From Luteimonas granuli (GTDB taxonomy: Bacteria > Pseudomonadota > Gammaproteobacteria > Xanthomonadales > Xanthomonadaceae): a stretch of DNA of 64,000 bases. Under the pieces are notes generated by a model, which searched no databases, had not been told where the DNA came from, and saw nothing but the letters and a program-made list of their open reading frames with translations. This document shows positions 55,248-63,254 of the stretch, piece by piece. The position numbers and the translations under genes were made by a program. The DNA is taken from NCBI RefSeq assembly GCF_007795095.1, contig NZ_CP042218.1, forward strand, positions 620,001 through 684,000. The letters are read 5' to 3'. The stretch's first letter is position 1; each line of letters begins with the position of its first letter.

Positions 55248-56740
55248 GCGGGTCCCTGCCCGCCTTCGCCTACGGCTTCGCCAAGCACCAGGGCGTGGTG
55301 CTGCTGGGCCTCGACGACGATGGCGGTCGTGCGCGCGTGGGCCTGCGCGAGGACGCCGACCCGGCCGCGCTGCTGGAGGCGCGCCGCAGCCTCGGCATCG
55401 AACTCGACGTCGAGGTCCTGCCGCGCGCCGCCTTCGACCGCCGCCTGTCGGAGCTCTACGCCGACGCCGCGCTGGCGGGCGGCGCGGGCGAACTCGACCT
55501 GCCCGGCGACCTGGACGCGCTCGCCGGCGACATTCCCGCCACCGAGGACCTCCTCGACGCCCGGGACGATGCGCCGGTGATCCGCCTGATCAACGGCCTG
55601 ATCGCCGAGGCCGCGCGCATCGGCGCCTCCGACGTGCACATCGAGCCCTTCGAGTCCGCGCTGGTGGTGCGCCTGCGCGTGGACGGAGTGATGCGCGAGG
55701 CGCTGCGCCTGCCGGGGCGCATCGCACCGCTGCTGGTCTCGCGCGTCAAGGTCATGGCGCGCCTGGACATCGCCGAGAAGCGCCTGCCGCAGGACGGCCG
55801 CATCGGTCTGGCGATGGGCAGCAAAGCCCTGGACGTGCGCGTCTCGACCCTGCCCGCCCGCGGCGGCGAGCGCGTGGTGCTGCGCATCCTCGACAAGGAC
55901 CAGGGCACGCTCTCGCTCGACGGCCTGGGCATGGAGCCCCCCGTACGCGCGGCGCTGGAACGCGCGCTGCGGGTCCCCAACGGCATCGTGCTGGTCACCG
56001 GTCCCACCGGCGCCGGCAAGACCACGACGCTCTACGCCGCGCTGGCCGCGCTCAACGACGGCCGCCGCAACATCCTCACCGTCGAGGATCCCGTCGAGTA
56101 CGCCATCGACGGCGTCGGCCAGACCCAGGTCAACGCGCGCGTGGGCATGACCTTCGCCGCGGGGCTGCGCGCGATCCTGCGCCAGGACCCGGACGTGGTG
56201 ATGGTCGGCGAGGTGCGCGACCCCGAGACGGCGCAGATCGCCGTCCAGGCGAGCCTCACCGGCCACCTGGTGCTGTCGACGGTGCACACCAACGACGCGC
56301 CCGGCGCGGTGACCCGCCTGCGCGACATGGGCATCGAATCCTTCCTGCTCGCCTCCAGCCTGCGCCTGGTGCTCGCGCAGCGCCTGCTGCGGCGGCTGTG
56401 CACCGCCTGCCGGCAACCCCTGCCAGGCGATGCCGCCGCGCAGCGTCTGCTCGGCCCCGCCGCCGCCGGTTCGACCCTGTACCGCGCCGCGGGCTGCGCA
56501 CGCTGCAGTCATACAGGCTATGCCGGCCGCCTGGGCATCCACGAAGCGCTCGAGGTCGACGAGGCGATGCGCCAGCTGATCGGCGCCGGCGCCGACGAGG
56601 ACGCGATCGCGGCCCATGCCTTCGCCCGCGGCGGCCGCCTCGGCGACGCCGCGCGCGCCGCCGTGCTGCGCGGCGAGACCACGCTCGAGGAAGCCATGCG
56701 CGTCACCCGCCAGGAGCTGCAGGACCATGGCGGCGTTTGA
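55244..56740 (+). CDS. gspE: Type II secretion ATPase GspE
   Basis: Cytoplasmic hexameric ATPase that powers the pseudopilus. The 498-residue product has ASDVHIEPFESALVVRLRVDG, Walker A GPTGAGKTTT (from about 253), VEDPVEYAIDGVGQTQVN, Walker B region DPDVVMVGEVRDPETAQIA, TVHTNDAPGA and a zinc tetracysteine (CTAC..CARC). Starts in an ATGA overlap with gspD. Complete. Confidence 0.96.
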   Translation: MSGSLPAFAYGFAKHQGVVLLGLDDDGGRARVGLREDADPAALLEARRSLGIELDVEVLPRAAFDRRLSELYADAALAGGAGELDLPGDLDALAGDIPATEDLLDARDDAPVIRLINGLIAEAARIGASDVHIEPFESALVVRLRVDGVMREALRLPGRIAPLLVSRVKVMARLDIAEKRLPQDGRIGLAMGSKALDVRVSTLPARGGERVVLRILDKDQGTLSLDGLGMEPPVRAALERALRVPNGIVLVTGPTGAGKTTTLYAALAALNDGRRNILTVEDPVEYAIDGVGQTQVNARVGMTFAAGLRAILRQDPDVVMVGEVRDPETAQIAVQASLTGHLVLSTVHTNDAPGAVTRLRDMGIESFLLASSLRLVLAQRLLRRLCTACRQPLPGDAAAQRLLGPAAAGSTLYRAAGCARCSHTGYAGRLGIHEALEVDEAMRQLIGAGADEDAIAAHAFARGGRLGDAARAAVLRGETTLEEAMRVTRQELQDHGGV

Positions 56741-57932
56741 GTACTCGGCGCTCGACGTCCAGGGCCGGAGCCGCGAAGGCGTGCTCGATGCCCCCAGCGC
56801 CGGCGAGGCCCGGCGCCTGCTGGAACGCCGGCGCCTGGTGCCGGTCCGGGTCGAGCCCGCGACCGTGCAGGGCGACGGGACGAAGCTCCTGTCCGGCCGC
56901 TTCGGCGCCCGGGACCTGACCCTCCTCACCCGCCAGCTCGCCACCCTGGTGGCGGTCGCGCCGCTGGAGGAAGCGCTGCGCACCATCGGCGGGCAGTCCG
57001 AGCGCGCGCCGGTGCGGCGCGTGGTGATGGCCACGCACGCGCGCGTGGTGGAGGGCTTCCGGCTGTCCGATGCCATGGCGCGCGAACCGCGCGCCTTCCC
57101 GCCGCTGTACCGCGCCATGGTCGCCGCCGGCGAAGGCACCGGCGCGCTGCCGCAGATCCTCGAACGCCTGGCCGACCTGCACGAGCGCGAACAGCAGGTG
57201 CGCGGCAAGCTGGTCTCCGCCCTGGTGTACCCCGCGGCGCTCGCCGTCACCGCGGTGCTGGTGGTGATCGCGCTGATGATGTTCGTGGTGCCGAAGGTCG
57301 TCGAGCAGTTCGAATCCATGGGACGCGAACTGCCGCTGCTCACCCGCATCGTCATCGGCGTTTCGGACGCCTTGGCGACCGGCTGGCTGCCGATGCTGGC
57401 GCTGCTGGCGACCGCCGCCTTCGCCGCCGCGCGCCTGCTGCGCCGGCCCGCGGTGCGCCGCCGCGTCGACGCCGCCCTGCTGCGCCTGCCGGTACTCGGC
57501 CGGATCCTGCGCGACGTCCACGCCGCGCGCATGGCGCGCACGCTCGCCACGATGTCCGAGAGCGGCCTGCCGCTGATCGAGGGCCTGGCGATCACCGCGC
57601 GCACGGTCGGCAACACCGTGCTGCGCGAGGCCACGGAATCGATGGTGGAGGTCATCCGCGAGGGCGGCAGCCTGTCCCGTGCCATGAAGCGGGCGGCGGT
57701 GTTTCCGCCGACGCTGCTCTACATGGCCACCAGCGGCGAGGACAGCGGGCGCCTGGCGCCGATGCTCGATCGCGCCGCCGACTACCTCGAACGCGAGTTC
57801 AACACCTTCACCACGGCGGCGATGAGCCTGCTCGAACCCCTGATCATCATCGTGCTGGGCGCGGCGGTGGCGGTGATCGTGCTCGCCATCCTGCTGCCGA
57901 TCCTGCAATTCAACGCCCTCGTGGCCGGCTGA
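56727..57932 (+). CDS. gspF: Type II secretion inner-membrane protein GspF
   Basis: Platform protein beneath the pseudopilus. The 401-residue product has AFEYSALDVQGRSREGVLDA, DLTLLTRQLATLVAVAPLEEAL, two cytoplasmic GspF domains (YRAMVAAGEGTGALPQILERLA; YMATSGEDSGRLAPMLDRAA) and three membrane segments, the last at AVAVIVLAILLPIL. ATG 56727 lies 14 bp inside the end of gspE. Confidence 0.95.
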   Translation: MAAFEYSALDVQGRSREGVLDAPSAGEARRLLERRRLVPVRVEPATVQGDGTKLLSGRFGARDLTLLTRQLATLVAVAPLEEALRTIGGQSERAPVRRVVMATHARVVEGFRLSDAMAREPRAFPPLYRAMVAAGEGTGALPQILERLADLHEREQQVRGKLVSALVYPAALAVTAVLVVIALMMFVVPKVVEQFESMGRELPLLTRIVIGVSDALATGWLPMLALLATAAFAAARLLRRPAVRRRVDAALLRLPVLGRILRDVHAARMARTLATMSESGLPLIEGLAITARTVGNTVLREATESMVEVIREGGSLSRAMKRAAVFPPTLLYMATSGEDSGRLAPMLDRAADYLEREFNTFTTAAMSLLEPLIIIVLGAAVAVIVLAILLPILQFNALVAG

Positions 57933-58426
57933 TGGAGGCCCCCATGCACCACCGTACCCACCCCTTCTCTCCCTCCCGCCCCGCGCTCCGCGGCGGTGCG
58001 ACCGGACGGCGCCCCTCCGCCGGCTTCACCCTGGTCGAGCTGATGGTCGCGATCGTCATCATCGGCCTGCTGTCGACGGTGGTGATGATCAACGTCATGC
58101 CCAGCCAGGACCGCGCCATGGCCGAGAAGGCGCGCGCCGACATCTCGGTGCTGGAGCAGGCGATGGAAACCTACCGCCTCGACAACATGGCCTACCCCAC
58201 CACCGCGCAGGGGCTTGGCGCGCTGCTCGATCCTCCGGCGGGCCTGGCGCGGCCCGAGCGCTACCGCAAGGGAGGCTACATCCGCCGTCTGCCCGAGGAT
58301 CCATGGGGCAACGCGTACCAGTACCGCCAGCCGGGCCGCGGCGGCGGATTCGACGTGTTCTCCTTCGGGGCCGATGGCGCCGAAGGCGGCGAAGGCGACA
58401 ACGCCGACATCGGCAACTGGCGCTGA
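57932..58426 (+). CDS. gspG: Major pseudopilin GspG
   Basis: Main subunit of the pseudopilus. The 164-residue product has a prepilin site Gly31/Phe32 (SAGFTLVELMVAIVIIGLL) with the mature Glu5, and the GspG pattern YRLDNMAYPTTAQGLGAL, GGYIRRLPEDPWGNAYQY, FSFGADGAEGGEGDNADI. A rather long leader (31 residues) if ATG 57932 is used; ATG 57944 would shorten it by four. Overlaps the gspF stop. Confidence 0.95.
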   Translation: MEAPMHHRTHPFSPSRPALRGGATGRRPSAGFTLVELMVAIVIIGLLSTVVMINVMPSQDRAMAEKARADISVLEQAMETYRLDNMAYPTTAQGLGALLDPPAGLARPERYRKGGYIRRLPEDPWGNAYQYRQPGRGGGFDVFSFGADGAEGGEGDNADIGNWR

Positions 58427-58435
58427 GGCGGGGAC

Positions 58436-58888
58436 ATGCGGCGCGCGCGCGGGTTCACCCTGGTCGAGCTGATGGTGGCGCTGGTCGTCGTCGGCCTGGC
58501 CGGTGCCGCCGTGGCGCTCACGCTGCCGGGGGAGGACGATGCGCTGGCGAAGGAAGCGGGAACCTTCGCCGGCCGCCTGGGCCATGCGCGCGACGAGGCC
58601 ATCCTGGGCATGCGCACCGTGGAGGTGCGGGTGACCGCGGGCGGCTACACCTTCGCGCGCCGCCGCTTCGACGGATGGCAGGCGCTGGACGGCCGCGCCT
58701 TCGCCGCCGTGGACTGGGCGCCGGGGACACGGCCGGAGCTGCCGCGCAACGACGCCGGCATCGCGTTCCGTTTCGACCCCACCGGCGCGACCGGGCCGGC
58801 CAGCCTGGTCCTGGTGCGCGAGGGACAACGGGTGCGGGTGTCGGTGGCCGACGGCGGCGAGGTGGACGTCGATGGCGACCTGCGCTGA
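58436..58888 (+). CDS. gspH: Minor pseudopilin GspH
   Basis: The 150-residue product has a short prepilin leader (MRRARG then FTLVELMVALVVVGLAG), Glu at mature position 5, and a GspH-like beta domain (RDEAILGMRTVEVRVTAGGYTFARRRFDGW). Lies 9 bp after gspG. Confidence 0.9.
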   Translation: MRRARGFTLVELMVALVVVGLAGAAVALTLPGEDDALAKEAGTFAGRLGHARDEAILGMRTVEVRVTAGGYTFARRRFDGWQALDGRAFAAVDWAPGTRPELPRNDAGIAFRFDPTGATGPASLVLVREGQRVRVSVADGGEVDVDGDLR

Positions 58889-59276
58889 GCCGCGCCGGAG
58901 CATGGCCTCCGCGTCATCCGCCGCGGGCTTCTCGCTGATCGAGATGCTGGTCGCGCTGGCGGTATTCGCGCTTGCGGTCCTCGGCCTGCTCAACCTTGCC
59001 GGCGAGAGCACGCGCACCGCCGTGGCGATCGAGGAACGGATGCTGGCGGCGGTGGTCGCGGACAACGTCGCGGTGGACGCCGCCACCCTCGACGTGCGCG
59101 CCCTTGCCGACGACGCGCGCGGCAGCGAGGTGGCCGGCGGCGTCGCGTGGCACTGGACCCGCAGCACCACGCCCACGGCCGACCCGTCGCTGCTGCGCGT
59201 GGACATCGCGGTGTCGCCCGCGGGCGAGGCGCGCGTGGCCGCCGAGGTGTCGCTGTTCCGGAGCCTGCCGCGATGA
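58872..59276 (+). CDS. gspI: Minor pseudopilin GspI
   Basis: The 134-residue product has a prepilin site Gly19/Phe20 (AAGFSLIEMLVALAVFALAVLG) and the short soluble domain of GspI (VADNVAVDAATLDV.. VAWHWTRSTTPT). Part of the pseudopilus tip. Overlaps gspH by 17 bp. Confidence 0.9.
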   Translation: MATCAEPRRSMASASSAAGFSLIEMLVALAVFALAVLGLLNLAGESTRTAVAIEERMLAAVVADNVAVDAATLDVRALADDARGSEVAGGVAWHWTRSTTPTADPSLLRVDIAVSPAGEARVAAEVSLFRSLPR

Positions 59277-59899
59277 GCGCCATCCCCGGGTTCCGAGGCG
59301 CGGCCGCCGGTGGCCAGCACGGCTTCACCCTGCTCGAGGTGCTGGCCTCGCTGGCGATCTTCGGCCTGATCGCCGCCGCCGGCGTCACCGTCATGGCCCA
59401 TGCCGCGGACAGCCAGGGCGTCCTGCGCGAACGCATGGACCGCCTGGGCGAGTTCCAGCGCGCGCGCGCCCTGCTGCGCGCCGACCTGTCGCAGGCCGCG
59501 GTGCGGCTGGTGCGCGGCGCCGACGGCGGCAGCACGCGCCACGCCTTCGTCGGCAACCGCCCGGGCGAGGCCGGTCCGCTGTTCGCCTTCGTCCGCCGCG
59601 GCCTGGACAACCCCGATGGCCTGCCCCGCGCCTCGCTGGAGTACGTCGAGTACCGCATCGTCGACGGCCGCCTGGAGCGCAGCGCGCGCGCGTCCGTGGA
59701 CGCCGCCGTGCCACCGTCGGCGCGTGTGCTGATCGACGGCGTCGGCGATGCGCGCGTCGCCTATCTCACCGGCGACCACTGGAACGACGGCTGGCCCGGA
59801 GGCGCCACGGAACTGCCCGCGGCGATCGAGCTGACCATGGAACTCGACGCGATCGGACAGGTGCGCCAGCGCTTCCTGCTGCCGGGGACCGGGCGATGA
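59273..59899 (+). CDS. gspJ: Minor pseudopilin GspJ
   Basis: The 208-residue product has the prepilin site Gly17/Phe18 (QHGFTLLEVLASLAIFGLIAA) and GspJ features (RMDRLGEFQRARALLRADLSQ; RRGLDNPDGLPRASLEYVEYRI; IELTMELDAIGQVRQRFLL). Tip complex with GspI and GspK. ATGA overlap with gspI. Confidence 0.93.
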   Translation: MSAIPGFRGAAAGGQHGFTLLEVLASLAIFGLIAAAGVTVMAHAADSQGVLRERMDRLGEFQRARALLRADLSQAAVRLVRGADGGSTRHAFVGNRPGEAGPLFAFVRRGLDNPDGLPRASLEYVEYRIVDGRLERSARASVDAAVPPSARVLIDGVGDARVAYLTGDHWNDGWPGGATELPAAIELTMELDAIGQVRQRFLLPGTGR

Positions 59900-60909
59900 G
59901 CCCCGTCCCGACCGGCGCCTGGCCCCTCGTGCGCGACGCGCGCGCCGAACGCGGCGCGGCCCTGCTCACCGTGCTGCTGCTGGTGGCGGTGATGACCGTG
60001 CTGCTGGTGGCGGTGCTCGACGACATCCGCTTCGGCCTGCGCCGCACCGGCAATGCACAGGCGCTGACGCAGGCGCAGTGGTACGCGCTCGGCAGCGAGG
60101 AGCTGGCGCGCGCGCGCATCGCCCGGCTCGACGCCGGGAACGGCCGCACCACGCTCGAGGGCGGCTGGAACGGCCGCCCCTTCGTGTTCCCGATCGACGG
60201 CGGCGCCATGCGCGTTCGGGTGGACGATGGCACCGCCTGCTTCAACCTCAACAGCGTGGTCGAGGGCGCCCCGAACCACTGGACACGGCGCGAGGCCGGC
60301 GTGCGCCAGTACCTGGCCCTCCTGCGCGCCCTGGAGTTCACGCCCGCGCAGGCGGCGACGATGGCCGATGCCCTGGTCGACTGGATCGACAGCGATCAGT
60401 TGCCGGGGCCCGCTGGCGCCGAGGACGCCGCCTACGCCGACCGCGGCCCCGGGCTCCGCACCTCCGGCGCCCTGCTCGCCGAAGCCAGCGAGCTGCGCGC
60501 GGTCGCCGGCCACGACGCCGCCGCCTACGCCCGCCTGCGCCCGCACGTCTGCGCGCTGCCCGATGCCGCGCTGTCGCCGGTGAACGTCAACACCCTGGAG
60601 GCGCACGACGCCGTGTTGCTGACCATGCTCAGCGACGGCGCGCTCGACACCGGGGCGGCCCGGCGCGTGCTCGCCTCGCGTCCGGCCGGCGGCTGGCGCG
60701 ACGTGCCCGCGTTCGCGAGCCAGCCGCTGGTACTCGCCGCCGGCCTGTCCGATCCCGTGCTCGAGCAACTGCGGGTGCGCACGCGCTACTTCAACCTGCG
60801 CACCGAAGTGGAATACGACGGCGCGGAAGTGGTGCTGAGCGCCCTGCTCGACGACGACTCCCAAGGTCCCATGCGCCTGGTGGCGCGACGATGGACACAC
60901 GACGAATGA
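59896..60909 (+). CDS. gspK: Minor pseudopilin GspK
   Basis: Largest tip pseudopilin. The 337-residue product has GAALLTVLLLVAVMTVLLV, with Thr instead of Glu at mature position 5, as usual for GspK/XcpX. The Ca-binding alpha/beta domain follows (FNLNSVVEG; ALVDWIDSDQLPGPAGAEDAAY; LSPVNVNTLEAHDAVLL). ATGA overlap with gspJ. Confidence 0.94.
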   Translation: MSPVPTGAWPLVRDARAERGAALLTVLLLVAVMTVLLVAVLDDIRFGLRRTGNAQALTQAQWYALGSEELARARIARLDAGNGRTTLEGGWNGRPFVFPIDGGAMRVRVDDGTACFNLNSVVEGAPNHWTRREAGVRQYLALLRALEFTPAQAATMADALVDWIDSDQLPGPAGAEDAAYADRGPGLRTSGALLAEASELRAVAGHDAAAYARLRPHVCALPDAALSPVNVNTLEAHDAVLLTMLSDGALDTGAARRVLASRPAGGWRDVPAFASQPLVLAAGLSDPVLEQLRVRTRYFNLRTEVEYDGAEVVLSALLDDDSQGPMRLVARRWTHDE

Positions 60910-62000
60910 ACCACCGCATCCTGTTCCTGCCCGCCGACCCGGCGACGGCGGCCACCTGCCTGGACGTGGACGACGACGGCCGCGTGCTCGCGCGCACTCC
61001 GCTCGCGCCCGGAGCGACCATGCCACCGGTGCCGGCCATGGGGCGCACGGTGCTGGTCGTGGCCGGCGATGCGGTGCGCATCGAGCGCATCGAACTGCGC
61101 GCGCACAGCGCGGCACAGGCGCGGGCGGCGGCGAAGGCCCTGCTCTCCGCACGGCTCGCACGCCCCGCCGAGCTGCACGTCGCCCTCGATGCCGATGCCA
61201 CCGCCGCCGAACGCACCGTGGCTTCGCTGGAGCCGGCGCTGTTGCGCGGATGGCTCGCGCGCGCCGAAGCCTTCGGCCTGCGGGCCGGAGCGGTAGTGCC
61301 GGAGCCGCTGCTGCTGCCGCGCCCTGCCGACGACACGGATCCGGTGCAGGTGCTCGACGCCGGCGACCGCTGGCTGGTGCGCGGCCCGCGGCTCGCCTTC
61401 AGCGCCGCACCGGCGCTGGCCTCGCAGGTGCTGGGCGATCGCCCGCGGACGTTCGTCGAGGGCGGCATCGAAGCCCTGGCCGCGGGCGCCCTGCGCCCCG
61501 AAGTGGATCTGCTGCAGGAGGCCTTCGCCCTCGACTCGGCCCGCGCGCGTCCGATCGCGCGGCGGCGCCTGGCCTGGCTGGCGCTCGCCCTGCTCGCCTC
61601 ACCGCTGGTGCTGGAGGGGGCCCAGACGCTGCGGCTGGAGCTGGCCGCCCGCAGCCTGGACTCCCGCGCCCGGGCGGTGCTGCGCGACGCCCTGCCCGGC
61701 GCGGCGGGCGATGCCGGCGCGCTCGCCCGGCGGCTGCGGGAGGTACGCGAGCCGCAGGTCTTCGCCGCCGCGACCGGTGCCCTGTTCGCCGCCGTCGCCG
61801 CGCGCGCCGGCACCCACCTGGTGGAACTGGAGTACCAGCGCGGCGACCGCGTGCGCGCGGTCGTGTTCCACCCCGGCCCCGACGACATCGAGGCCCTGCG
61901 CGCCGCGCTTGCCGCCGATGGCTGGACCCTCGTCGAAGGCGGCAGCACCGAGACCCCTGGCGGCCTCCGCACCGGCCTGGTCCTGGAGCCCTCGGCATGA
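60906..62000 (+). CDS. gspL: Type II secretion protein GspL
   Basis: Inner-membrane protein that holds GspE at the membrane. The 364-residue product has an actin-like cytoplasmic domain (VLARTPLAPG.. VLVVAGDAVRIERIEL; SLEPALLRGWLARAEAFGL), one membrane segment (RRLAWLALALLASPLVL) and a short periplasmic ferredoxin-like domain. Stop-start overlaps on both sides. Confidence 0.9.
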   Translation: MNHRILFLPADPATAATCLDVDDDGRVLARTPLAPGATMPPVPAMGRTVLVVAGDAVRIERIELRAHSAAQARAAAKALLSARLARPAELHVALDADATAAERTVASLEPALLRGWLARAEAFGLRAGAVVPEPLLLPRPADDTDPVQVLDAGDRWLVRGPRLAFSAAPALASQVLGDRPRTFVEGGIEALAAGALRPEVDLLQEAFALDSARARPIARRRLAWLALALLASPLVLEGAQTLRLELAARSLDSRARAVLRDALPGAAGDAGALARRLREVREPQVFAAATGALFAAVAARAGTHLVELEYQRGDRVRAVVFHPGPDDIEALRAALAADGWTLVEGGSTETPGGLRTGLVLEPSA

Positions 62001-62482
62001 GCGCCCTCGGACGCATCCTCGCGTGGTACCGCGGCCGCGGATCCCGCGAGCGCGCGATGCTGGCAACGATGGCCCTGCTGCTGGCGGCCTTCGCCTGGTG
62101 GTATGGCCTGCTGTGGCCGCTGCGGGCGCTGCGCGACGGCACCGAGGCCCGCCATGACCGCGCCGCCGCGGCGCTGCAGGCGATCGAGGCCGAGGTCGCC
62201 GCGCTGACCGCTTCGGGAGCGGCGGTTCCGCCTCCCTCCGGCGGCGAAGCGCTGCAGCGGCGGATCCTCGACGACGTCCGCGATGCCGGGCTCGCCCCCA
62301 GCCGCCAGCGCAGCGCCGCCGACGGTGCCTTCGTGCTCGAATTCGAGCGCGTTGGCTCTGCGGAACTGTTCGGATGGCTGGGCGGACTGGCCGGACACGG
62401 CCTGGCGCCTTCCTCCCTGCGCGTGGAACGCGCCGACGGCCAGCTGCGCGCCGAGGTCGGCTTCGGCGGGGTGGCGCCGTGA
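61997..62482 (+). CDS. gspM: Type II secretion protein GspM
   Basis: Partner of GspL. The 161-residue product has a cytoplasmic start, one membrane helix (MLATMALLLAAFAWWYGLLW), a coiled segment (ALRDGTEARHDRAAAALQAIEAEVAAL) and a ferredoxin-like end (FGWLGGLAGHGLAPSSLRVER). ATGA overlap with gspL. Confidence 0.88.
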   Translation: MSALGRILAWYRGRGSRERAMLATMALLLAAFAWWYGLLWPLRALRDGTEARHDRAAAALQAIEAEVAALTASGAAVPPPSGGEALQRRILDDVRDAGLAPSRQRSAADGAFVLEFERVGSAELFGWLGGLAGHGLAPSSLRVERADGQLRAEVGFGGVAP

Positions 62483-63178
62483 GCGGCCGGAACCTGGCCG
62501 GGTGGTTCGCGGGCGCGTTCGCGCTCGCACTGCTGCTGGCCGCGCCGCTGCAACTGGTCCTGCCGCGGCTGCCCTTGCCCGCCGGCCTCTCGGCGGCCGA
62601 GGTCGGAGGCAGCCTGGGGCGCGGCCGGCTGCGCGCGGTGCACTGGCACGGCGTCGACCATGGCGATGTCGATGCCGGACTGTCCCCGTTGCCGCTGCTC
62701 ACCGGCCGGCAGCGGCTGTGGCTGCGTGGCGACGACGCGCGACTGGCGCTTGCCGGCGGCCGGCTGCGCGGCCTCGACGGGGGCGACGGCGTGCTGCCTC
62801 TGCCACCGCTGGCCGGCCTGGCCCTGCGCGTCTCGCTCGAGGACGCGCGCCTGCTGTTCGACGACAGCGGCTGCCGCCAGGCCGGTGGCCGGGTCCGGAT
62901 CGAGATCACCCTGCCGGGAGACACGCTGCCACCGCAGCTCCTCACCGGCACGCCGGCATGCGAAGGCCGCACCGGCAGCCTGGTCCTGGTCACGGAGGGC
63001 GCCGGCGGTCCGCTGTGGCTGGGAAGCGACGCTCGGGGTCGAAGCCGACGGCCGCTACACGCTGCAGACCACGGCCCGCAGCGACGACCCCGCGGTGCGT
63101 GCGGCGCTGGTCGCCGCGGGCTTCCAGGAGGCTCCCGGCGGCCTCAGCCGCGTGGACGGCGGACGGCTGGGCGGCTGA
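62479..63178 (+). pseudogene. gspN: Type II secretion protein GspN, frameshifted near its end
   Basis: GspN is an accessory inner-membrane component of uncertain role. From the GTG at 62479 (overlapping the gspM stop) the frame gives LAGWFAGAFALALLLAAPLQLVL, LPAGLSAAEVGGSLGRGRLRAVHW and GGPLWLG. At about 63021-63024 (GGGAAGCG) the frame is lost. The displaced frame gives EATLGVEADGRYTLQTTARS and AGGFQ-like GFQEAPGGLSRVDGGRLGG, then stops at 63178. The span is one base over a multiple of three; GG instead of GGG would give an intact ~232-residue protein. Confidence 0.85.
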
Positions 63179-63232
63179 TTGCAGGAGGTCGCGGGAGCCC
63201 ACCGGGGGCGCGCTACACTGCGCCCCCCGAAT

Positions 63233-63250
63233 GTGACAGGACCGCGACAT
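63233..63250 (-). promoter_or_regulatory. Degenerate Pho-box-like repeat before the porin gene
   Basis: On the minus strand ATGTCGC-GGTC-CTGTCAC, with 7-4-7 spacing; six of seven bases match in one repeat and four of seven in the other. It lies directly before the porin ATG and downstream of a TACACT box (63214-63219), an awkward place for activation. Weak evidence alone. Confidence 0.3.
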
Positions 63251-63254
63251 CCCC